Shown here piece after piece: positions 8,244-14,629 of a stretch of DNA of 64,000 bases. The stretch covers positions 310,001 through 374,000 of the forward strand of contig JAEWYS010000001.1 of assembly GCA_023458555.1 (NCBI GenBank), in the 5' to 3' direction. A program made the position numbers and the translations under genes. Each line of letters starts with the position of its first letter. The stretch's first letter is position 1. The notes under the pieces are model-generated. The model was not told the origin of the DNA. It was given only the letters and a program-made list of their open reading frames with translations, and did not search any database. This DNA comes from Bacteroidota bacterium. Its GTDB lineage: Bacteria; Bacteroidota; Bacteroidia; Cytophagales; Cytophagaceae.

Positions 8244-9272
8244 TTATCGAATCAGCATATGCTTCATCGCGGGTAATGTTTTGAGTGACAATCCTGCTCC
8301 GTTAATAACAGAAGTCAGATTGCTTTCAGTAGTCAGAACTTTCAGTCTGGTCCTCTTTTCTATGCGCTTATCCAGGCCTCTGAGGCCACTTCCGCCACCA
8401 GTCAGGCATATGCCCCTTTCGTAAATATCACTGGCTAGTTCCGGCGGACAGTTTTCCAGCGTTTTTACCACTGCGTCTTCGATCATAGAAACAGATTTAT
8501 CCAGCGCTTCTGCCACCTCACCATAGCTTATTCTGATTGATTTAGGCAGGCCTGTGAGCATGTCTCTTCCTACTACTTCCATGTCGGAAGGCGGGTTTTC
8601 CAGGTCTGTTGAAGCTGCCCCTACTTCGATTTTTATGCGTTCTGCCGTACGTTCACCAATAGTAAGATTATGTTCCCGGCGCATAAAGTGCACCAGCTCG
8701 TTATTGAGTGCGTCACCTGCCATTTTCAAAGACTGATTACATACTACTCCGCCAAGCGAGATGACCGCTATTTCTGTAGTGCCTCCACCAATATCAATCA
8801 CCATCGATCCCTCAGCTTCTTTGACATTAAGACCAAGTCCCAGGGCAGCTGCAATAGGCTCGTGAATCATAAAAAGTTCTTTGGCGCCGGCATGTTCAGC
8901 AGAGTCACGCACGGCTCTTTTTTCTACTTCTGTCGAGCTGAATGGTATACAAATGACCATCTTTTCAATGCTTTTCATCAGGAAGTTTTTACCCTGATTG
9001 ACTGTTTTGATCATGCCTCTGAGCATCTGCTCGCATGCGTGAAAGTTGGAAATAACACCGTCTTTCAGCGGACGTATTGTTTTGATTGACTCATGTGTTT
9101 TTTCGTGCATGAGCAGTGCTTTTTTCCCGAATGCAACCAGATCGCCGGTGAGACTGTTGACAGCAATGATTGAAGGTTCATTGAGAATGATTGTGTCGTT
9201 TTGGATAATAAGTGTATTGGCAGTGCCAAGATCAATGGCCAGACCGTTATTGCCGAAATTGAAAAGTCCCAT
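8244..9272 (-). CDS. mreB: Rod-shape determining protein MreB
   Basis: This 342-residue actin homologue polymerises under the inner membrane and guides cell-wall synthesis. Family blocks are clear: GLAIDLGTANTLI (phosphate 1) near residue 10, IKTIRPLKDGVISNFHACE, VICIPFSSTEVEKRAV, VIDIGGGTTEIAVISLGG (phosphate 2) near 160, the KIEVGAA segment, and GICLTGGGSGLRGLDKRI (adenosine motif) near 290. The length is normal for MreB. The gene stands alone: no mreC, mreD, penicillin-binding protein or rodA follows, whereas these are often linked to mreB in Bacteroidota. The start is ATG at 9272, with MGLFNFGN resembling other Bacteroidota MreB N-termini. Confidence 0.95.
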   Translation of the reverse strand: MGLFNFGNNGLAIDLGTANTLIIQNDTIILNEPSIIAVNSLTGDLVAFGKKALLMHEKTHESIKTIRPLKDGVISNFHACEQMLRGMIKTVNQGKNFLMKSIEKMVICIPFSSTEVEKRAVRDSAEHAGAKELFMIHEPIAAALGLGLNVKEAEGSMVIDIGGGTTEIAVISLGGVVCNQSLKMAGDALNNELVHFMRREHNLTIGERTAERIKIEVGAASTDLENPPSDMEVVGRDMLTGLPKSIRISYGEVAEALDKSVSMIEDAVVKTLENCPPELASDIYERGICLTGGGSGLRGLDKRIEKRTRLKVLTTESNLTSVINGAGLSLKTLPAMKHMLIR

Positions 9273-9355
9273 TAAATAAGTCCTTGTTTAGCTGTTGAAG
9301 TAGTCTTTACTTAGCCTGTAACAGCAAACATTTGACAAATGGTTCAAAAAATATA

Positions 9356-9634
9356 TCAGGAATAATGAGAAAGCACATGCTCCATGTTGCGGAAGCATTC
9401 GGGCAGAATGTCAAATAATCCTTCCAGAGTCAGATCCATTAGATTTATCGTTACGGCATTCTGCTCAAAATAGGCGATAAACCATCCGGCCTGGAACAGA
9501 AACGAAAGCTGCCCGATCGGTAGCGTTGTTGCCCCTGCCATATTATTCTGCTCGTAGAATTCAAGAAAATCCACATATGCTTTAGGATATGTATCCCTGA
9601 TCAGAAAATGCTCAAAAAAGTCTTGATTTACCAT
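9356..9634 (-). CDS. Small hypothetical protein, 92 residues
   Basis: I do not recognise this protein. It is 92 residues, acidic and rich in Phe and Leu (MVNQDFFEHFLIRDTYPKAY at the start, LFDILPECFRNMEHVLSHYS at the end), with no signal peptide or membrane helix; it is probably a small cytoplasmic helical protein. It lies 83 bases upstream of mreB in the same direction, and no terminator is visible between them, so co-transcription is possible. Its composition looks like that of a true coding sequence. Confidence 0.55.
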   Translation of the reverse strand: MVNQDFFEHFLIRDTYPKAYVDFLEFYEQNNMAGATTLPIGQLSFLFQAGWFIAYFEQNAVTINLMDLTLEGLFDILPECFRNMEHVLSHYS

Positions 9635-9780
9635 GATGCCTCTGTCTTGAATTGGTGATTGCTCCGGAACTGCGAAAAATAGCTAAGCTTTCTCATAAAT
9701 TCAAGCAGATATCGGAAATAAGAAGCTCGGGTCATTATAAACATGATCCTACAGATGAGCATTAATGTATTGAAGATTGG

Positions 9781-10038
9781 TCAGGCCTGATCACTATCAA
9801 TAATGAATGCATATACGGTTACATATAGCATGATCATAGTAGCAGCTGTAAAGGGATGTCCAAGACAAAGGACAGCGGCAGCTACAAAGCTCAGGATAAG
9901 ATAATCAAGCAGACGGGTCAGGTTGAAGTTAAGCATACAGTAAAAATACAACGTCCGTTTTTTTAGTTCCTTGTGCCGGTGTATTTGTATCAGACAGGCT
10001 GGATGAGCAGATGTAGGTAATTCAGTATAAAAATTCAA
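9781..10038 (-). CDS. Possible small membrane protein
   Basis: This is a short reading frame of 85 codons that I do not recognise. The C-terminal 51 residues, starting from an internal ATG at 9936, contain two hydrophobic stretches (LLDYLILSFVAAAVLCLG and TAATMIMLYVTVYAFII) and would form a two-helix membrane protein. The N-terminal 34 residues are rich in Cys, His and Lys and look unlike coding sequence. If the gene is real, the start at 9936 is more likely. Evidence is limited to hydrophobicity. Confidence 0.35.
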   Translation of the reverse strand: MNFYTELPTSAHPACLIQIHRHKELKKRTLYFYCMLNFNLTRLLDYLILSFVAAAVLCLGHPFTAATMIMLYVTVYAFIIDSDQA

Positions 10039-10127
10039 ATTCAGCAGCTGTCTTTTTGCTATATTTAATCGCGGCTATAGCTTGGCTGCATGATACAATT
10101 CATTAACTGAGTTTATGTTTTTATTAT

Positions 10128-10244
10128 ATGTTTAAAGGAATCAGGGATTTTTATAAGAGATACAAAGAGTATTTTGTCGTAGATCTGATCATGTATCTGG
10201 TTATGATTTTTTTTATACTGTTTCTGATTATCGTATTCGGGTAA
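10128..10244 (+). CDS. Very small single-span membrane protein, 38 residues
   Basis: A 38-codon frame runs from ATG at 10128 to TAA at 10242-10244. The product has a basic, aromatic N-terminus (MFKGIRDFYKRYKEYFVVD) followed by one long hydrophobic helix (LIMYLVMIFFILFLIIVFG), the layout of a small single-pass inner-membrane protein. Two plus-strand terminator-like hairpins downstream (10376-10412 and 10416-10448) suggest that this strand is transcribed. No function can be proposed. The positive-inside pattern and absence of stop codons in a coherent helix argue against chance, but the frame is short. Confidence 0.5.
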   Translation: MFKGIRDFYKRYKEYFVVDLIMYLVMIFFILFLIIVFG

Positions 10245-10375
10245 ACTGGTGAATTGAAAAAGCAGGCTTTGAAGCTTGCTGATAGTCAGTTTGAAAAGTA
10301 CCAGGAATAAACAGTTGTAACTTTTTTTGAAAAAAATGATTCAGAAGGGTTACTTTATACTTATGAAAACGTATT

Positions 10376-10412
10376 AATATACAAATACCCACCTGTATTT
10401 GTAATATTTTTT
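10376..10412 (+). terminator. Plus-strand terminator downstream of the 38-residue gene
   Basis: The perfect arms ACAAATAC (10381-10388) and GTATTTGT (10395-10402) are separated by CCACCT; flanking AATAT/ATATT extends the stem with one bulge. A run of seven T follows, so it acts in the plus direction. Confidence 0.65.
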
Positions 10413-10415
10413 TAT

Positions 10416-10448
10416 GCCTCTCCCGTTTTTTGAAAGGAGAGGCTTTTT
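10416..10448 (+). terminator. Second plus-strand terminator hairpin
   Basis: The arms GCCTCTCC (10416-10423) and GGAGAGGC (10436-10443) form a perfect 8-bp stem followed by TTTTTAT. The opposite side is A-rich rather than T-rich, so the hairpin fits plus-strand termination and does not serve the minus-strand gene beginning to its right. Confidence 0.6.
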
Positions 10449-10457
10449 ATTATCTGT

Positions 10458-10919
10458 CTAGCCGGAGATCAGAATATAAATCCATCGGATAAGCATGACA
10501 AAGCCAATTGTTACAATAAGTAATAGTCCGGCAATAGCCGAGATAAATATGACGATGACTTTGGTGGCGCTTCCTTTATGCTTGCCTTCTTCATAGTGCT
10601 CTTTCAGAAGTCTGAGATTGCGTGTGTTGGCCTTGAAAAAGATATCAATCAGTGCACCGATTACGGGCACGCTACCCAGAAGAGTATCCATGAGTATATT
10701 GATAAACATACGGGCTGCGACTCTGCCACTTGCGCCGCAGCGCAGCATTTCAGTAGCAAGCATTCCTTGTATTAACAAGGTGACTATGTCCCCGGCAAAT
10801 GGAATGAGTCCTATAATCGGATCCAGGCCAAAACGGAATGGTGTTCCGGGGATTTTGAACTTTGAATCCAGAAAGCGTACAGCTTTCTCAATATGGCGGA
10901 GATTAGGATGTTTTTTCAA
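10458..10919 (-). CDS. DUF4112-type membrane protein
   Basis: The 153-residue protein matches the DUF4112 family as I know it. The N-terminal helix is followed by TPFRFGLDPIIGLIPFAGDI (about 26-45), where FGLDP-x-IGL-x-P is the family hallmark, then SVPVIGALIDIFFKANTRNLRLL (about 88-110), matching the G-x-x-x-D-x-x-F-K-A-N-x-R-N signature. A C-terminal membrane helix (about 122-150) anchors it. The function of the family is unknown. It lies 15 bases downstream of the lipoprotein gene on the same strand, so the two are probably co-transcribed. Confidence 0.85.
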   Translation of the reverse strand: MKKHPNLRHIEKAVRFLDSKFKIPGTPFRFGLDPIIGLIPFAGDIVTLLIQGMLATEMLRCGASGRVAARMFINILMDTLLGSVPVIGALIDIFFKANTRNLRLLKEHYEEGKHKGSATKVIVIFISAIAGLLLIVTIGFVMLIRWIYILISG

Positions 10920-10934
10920 GTCATTAACAGATTA

Positions 10935-12200
10935 TTATTCCAGTAGCTGATTGACCAGATCAACTTGCTTACCTGTCATAAAGATATAGCAGTAATCGCT
11001 GGTTTTATTATTCAGCAGATAAAAATTGCCGTCCGCCTGTTCTCTGTTTAGTGCCGTATTAATGAGTTGCAGAAGTCCTTCGATATTGATGCGGCCATAG
11101 CCGTTTTCTAACGTGGAGGCATATACATTATTGTTGACTTTTATGCTTACTTCTGTTTCTGTATTAGATACAGCAATAATCCGATGCAGAGAAAAAGCAG
11201 TGGATCCTGTATGATCAGACTGCTCCTTTAATGAGTTAAGAATGTCTGTATAGCTCAGGTAAAAATCAGAAGAAAAGGGAGAAAAACATTTTCTCAATAC
11301 CGGGCTGTGAAAGAAAATATCGCGAACATCATAAAGATTTTCCTTTTTCAGTCTGGAATATTCTTTTGCCTTATCTGTACCGGCCGGATAGAATGCTGCT
11401 GAATCCAGCAGACTGATTATGGACTTCAACGTTTCGTTGTCAAGTGGCCGACGGTGATCTTCAATGCTGAGGTTAATTACATTGGGAAACGAATGTACTA
11501 ATAAGGCAACTTGTTGATTGAGCTGTATAAGCGCATATTCTTTATTATCCGTACCATAATAAAAGCTGTTCTCATGCTCGTACTCCATGATTTTACGAAT
11601 CAGATAATATCTTTTGGGATAGTTTTGTGCGCTGAGTACCCGATTGACGATTCTGTAAAAATTTTCGTCCACTATTCCAAGTCCGGAGTCCAGCCGGATT
11701 TCCTGGAAGTAGTTTTTGGAGTTTTGAGAGATTTCGATCATTGCTGCTGGGGGATTCTCAGCGCTGAGCGCCTCCTGTACAGGATGTACATTCAATACGT
11801 AGTTTGTCTGCCCTGCCTGTTTCAGAAGCGTATCGATAAGCAGATTATAATAGTAAGGAAAAGTCTGGGATAGTGTATCTGTGTGAAACAGGATTGCCTG
11901 GGGCATATGCCTGACAATGGTAAAGTTGCTTTCCAGCCGGTTCTGAGTAGTAAGATATTGCATGGAATCGGCAATCTCGCTGCCAAGCAGGGAGTTTTCC
12001 TTAAGAATTTGTATTACCTCGTATACTTCATCACTTCGCCCTTTTTTTTCGGAAACGGTTGCTTCACTGAAAGAAAAGTAAACAGGGCTTCCGGTTTCTG
12101 CTGAATCTGTAGTATTGATCGAAGATTCGTCAGATCGGGAAGGAAATTTACGGCATCCTGTTATAATGACTACTAACAATAATAAAATAATTGCTTTCAT
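10935..12200 (-). CDS. Hypothetical lipoprotein, 421 residues
   Basis: The N-terminus MKAIILLLLVVIITGC is a lipoprotein signal with lipobox ITGC; Cys16 would be lipidated. The rest is soluble, mixed alpha/beta and without a motif I recognise. Runs such as MPQAILFHTDTLSQTFPYYY and INLSIEDHRRPLDNETLKSI suggest a compact globular domain. It is probably attached to the periplasmic or outer face of an envelope membrane. It begins an apparent minus-strand pair with the DUF4112-type gene, 15 bases downstream. No function can be assigned. Confidence 0.75.
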   Translation of the reverse strand: MKAIILLLLVVIITGCRKFPSRSDESSINTTDSAETGSPVYFSFSEATVSEKKGRSDEVYEVIQILKENSLLGSEIADSMQYLTTQNRLESNFTIVRHMPQAILFHTDTLSQTFPYYYNLLIDTLLKQAGQTNYVLNVHPVQEALSAENPPAAMIEISQNSKNYFQEIRLDSGLGIVDENFYRIVNRVLSAQNYPKRYYLIRKIMEYEHENSFYYGTDNKEYALIQLNQQVALLVHSFPNVINLSIEDHRRPLDNETLKSIISLLDSAAFYPAGTDKAKEYSRLKKENLYDVRDIFFHSPVLRKCFSPFSSDFYLSYTDILNSLKEQSDHTGSTAFSLHRIIAVSNTETEVSIKVNNNVYASTLENGYGRINIEGLLQLINTALNREQADGNFYLLNNKTSDYCYIFMTGKQVDLVNQLLE

Positions 12201-12244
12201 GTAGAGCGGTTATAACAAGGAAAATTACTTTAATGAAATAATGT

Positions 12245-13429
12245 TTACTGATGCTTTTCGATTGCCTGAATCAGCTTGCTGCACGCTTCTCTGATCTCAT
12301 CTTTGCTGATAGTCAGGGGAGGAGCGATACGCATGGCGCTGTCACAGAAAAGAAACCAGTCAGTCAGAATACCCAGTTCGATTGCTGTGTCAATAACAGG
12401 CTTCAGGATGGCATATGATTCAAACTCTACAGCCATCATCAATCCTTTAGAGCGAATGGATTTTATCGCCGGGTGCTGGAGAAGCTCTCTGAAAAGCTTT
12501 TCTTTTTCCTCTGTATCATTGAGCAGATTTTCTTCCTGTATAACTCTGAGAGTAGCGAGAGACGCTGCGCAGCTTAAGGGATGCCCGCCAAAAGTAGAGA
12601 TATGTCCAAGTACAGGATTGATTGTAAGTGCTTGCATTATTTCTTTTGAGCTGATAAATGTTCCGATAGGCATACCGCCTCCCATGCCTTTGGCGGCAAC
12701 GAGTATATCCGGTACGATATTGTAGTGCTCAAATGCCCAGAACTTTCCTGTGCGCCCAAAGCCTGTCTGTATTTCATCAATTATCAGAAGAGTGCCGTTA
12801 GCCCTGCATACGCCGGCAAGTGCCGGGAGATATTCCGGATGAGGTACGCGGACACCGGCTTCTCCCTGTATGGTCTCGATAATCACAGCAGCAGTTTGGG
12901 TACTTATCTGATGCAGGTCTTCCATATTGCCGAACCTCAGATGACGGACACAGGGTATAAGAGGACGGAAACTGCGTTTAAAGGATTCGCTGCCATTTAC
13001 TGACAAGGCTCCCTGGGTCGATCCGTGATATGCATTGTGAAAGGAAATAATCTCAGGTCGACCTGTATAACGTTTGGCAAGCTTAATTGCTCCTTCTACA
13101 GCTTCACTGCCGGAGTTGACAAAGTATACGGAAGACAGAGGTGCCGGGAGTGTCTCACATAGGGCTGTTGCCAGCTTTACCTGCGGGCTCTGCACAAATT
13201 CTCCATATACCATGAGGTGAAGATACTTTTGGCTCTGTTCATAAATAGCATCCATGACTTTGGGATGTCTGTGCCCTACATTGCTTACACCGATTCCGGA
13301 TATCAGATCAATAATCTTGTTACCCTGTTTGTCATACATATATACACCTTCGGCTTTTTCAATTTCGAGCATGAGCGGCGTATCGGATGTCTGTGCTACG
13401 TGATTTAGGAATAGTTGACGGAGATGCAT
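12245..13429 (-). CDS. Class III PLP-dependent aminotransferase (acetylornithine/ornithine aminotransferase-like)
   Basis: This 394-residue enzyme belongs to the pyridoxal-phosphate aminotransferase class III family. Visible features are VNSGSEAVEGAIKLAKRYTG (phosphate-binding, near 104), SFHNAYHGSTQGALS (near 129), LLIIDEIQTGFGRTGKFWAFE with the cofactor-binding Asp at about 218, and LVAAKGMGGGMPIGTF with the Schiff-base Lys at about 247. Length is typical. Candidate roles are ornithine, acetylornithine or another omega-amino acid transamination; the substrate cannot be chosen from sequence by eye, and there is no arginine-pathway neighbour. It lies downstream of the transketolase gene, separated by a terminator. 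Confidence 0.9.
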   Translation of the reverse strand: MHLRQLFLNHVAQTSDTPLMLEIEKAEGVYMYDKQGNKIIDLISGIGVSNVGHRHPKVMDAIYEQSQKYLHLMVYGEFVQSPQVKLATALCETLPAPLSSVYFVNSGSEAVEGAIKLAKRYTGRPEIISFHNAYHGSTQGALSVNGSESFKRSFRPLIPCVRHLRFGNMEDLHQISTQTAAVIIETIQGEAGVRVPHPEYLPALAGVCRANGTLLIIDEIQTGFGRTGKFWAFEHYNIVPDILVAAKGMGGGMPIGTFISSKEIMQALTINPVLGHISTFGGHPLSCAASLATLRVIQEENLLNDTEEKEKLFRELLQHPAIKSIRSKGLMMAVEFESYAILKPVIDTAIELGILTDWFLFCDSAMRIAPPLTISKDEIREACSKLIQAIEKHQ

Positions 13430-13463
13430 GTGTGTCTGGATTGATAGCAGCGGAATTAAACAA

Positions 13464-13507
13464 AAAACCTTAAAGGTAAATTGTTGTCAATCGCCCCTTA
13501 AGGTTTT
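13464..13507 (-). terminator. Terminator for the C-terminal transketolase gene
   Basis: The arms AAAACCTTAA (13464-13473) and TTAAGGTTTT (13498-13507) form a 10-bp stem around a 24-base loop; read on the minus strand it ends in a T run. The loop is long and resembles the loops of two hairpin repeats at 27271-27394, so it may be a diverged member of that family. Confidence 0.5.
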
Positions 13508-13529
13508 ATTAAAATAGCAATGTTGAGAA

Positions 13530-14486
13530 TTATTTTCTTCTCTGAATAGCTTTTAATGAGGATTCAACAATGTTTTCTGCGGTCAGACCGTATTTTTTCA
13601 TAAGCAGATCAGGTTTTCCGCTTTCGCCGAAAGAATCGTTTACAGCAACCATTTCAACCGGTACAGGCAGGTTCCGTCCAAGCAGACCGGCGATGCTTTC
13701 GCCAAGTCCGCCCAGCATCTGATGCTCTTCTGCTGTAACGACACATTTGGTTTTGGCTGCGGAAGCAAGAATGGCTTCATCATCCAACGGTTTTATTGTG
13801 TGTATATTGATGATTTCAGCGCTGATTCCTTTTTCTTCCAGAATCTCTCCGGCTTTAATAGCTTCCCAGACAAGATGACCGGTTGCGAAAATGGTTACAT
13901 CAGCACCTTCATTGAGTAAAAGTGCTTTGCCGATTTCAAATTTCTGATCCGCAGGGGTGAAGTTTGGTATGGCCGGGCGTCCGAAACGAAGATAGACCGG
14001 ACCAAAGTAATCCGCGATAGCTATTGTTGCTGCTTTTGTCTGGTTAAAATCGCATGGATTTATTACAACCATGTGAGGCAGCATTTTCATCATCCCGATA
14101 TCTTCCAGGATTTGATGGGTTGCTCCATCTTCTCCCAGAGTCAGTCCGGCGTGTGAAGCGCATATCTTGACATTCTTGCCGGAATAAGCAATAGACTGAC
14201 GAATCTGATCAAAAACACGTCCGGTAGAGAAATTGGCAAATGTTCCTGTATAGGGTATTTTCCCTCCGATGGTCATGCCGGCTGCAAGTCCCATCATGTT
14301 GGCTTCGGCAATTCCTACCTGATAGAATCTGTCGGGGAACTCCTTTTCAAAAGCGTTCATTTTCAGAGAGCCGGTAAGGTCTGCGCATAATGCCACCACA
14401 TCCGGATTGGATTTACCAACTTCCAAAAGTCCGGCACCAAAGCCCGAACGGGTATCAACTTTCTCTGTATATGGAAATTTCTTCAT
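13530..14486 (-). CDS. Transketolase, C-terminal subunit
   Basis: This is the pyrimidine-binding plus C-terminal half of a split transketolase, 318 residues. Family features are DLTGSLKMNAFEKEFPDRFY, GIAEANMMGLAAGMTIGGK (with the catalytic Glu of the G-I-x-E-x-N motif), SHAGLTLGEDGATHQILED and VYLRFGRPAIP. It needs the separate N-terminal subunit to bind thiamine diphosphate and to transfer two-carbon units in the pentose phosphate pathway. The partner is at 36444-37307, 22 kb away and on the same strand, whereas the two halves are often adjacent in other bacteria. A terminator follows, so the gene appears to be transcribed alone. Confidence 0.93.
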   Translation of the reverse strand: MKKFPYTEKVDTRSGFGAGLLEVGKSNPDVVALCADLTGSLKMNAFEKEFPDRFYQVGIAEANMMGLAAGMTIGGKIPYTGTFANFSTGRVFDQIRQSIAYSGKNVKICASHAGLTLGEDGATHQILEDIGMMKMLPHMVVINPCDFNQTKAATIAIADYFGPVYLRFGRPAIPNFTPADQKFEIGKALLLNEGADVTIFATGHLVWEAIKAGEILEEKGISAEIINIHTIKPLDDEAILASAAKTKCVVTAEEHQMLGGLGESIAGLLGRNLPVPVEMVAVNDSFGESGKPDLLMKKYGLTAENIVESSLKAIQRRK

Positions 14487-14590
14487 TTTGATTCGAGCAA
14501 AATATTAATGCGGCAAAAATGATAAATTTTAATGAAACTTGAATGCTTTTTTGCGAAAAGCTTTGAGGAATTATATGGTTTGTATAATCA

Positions 14591-14622
14591 AAAACGCTTT
14601 CCCAATACAGGGAAAGCGTTTT
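14591..14622 (-). terminator. Terminator of the PQQ-type sugar dehydrogenase gene
   Basis: The 13-bp perfect arms AAAACGCTTTCCC (14591-14603) and GGGAAAGCGTTTT (14610-14622) enclose a 6-base loop. The minus strand continues with T residues. It starts 8 bases after the stop of the dehydrogenase gene. Confidence 0.88.
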
Positions 14623-14629
14623 TGCAGGT

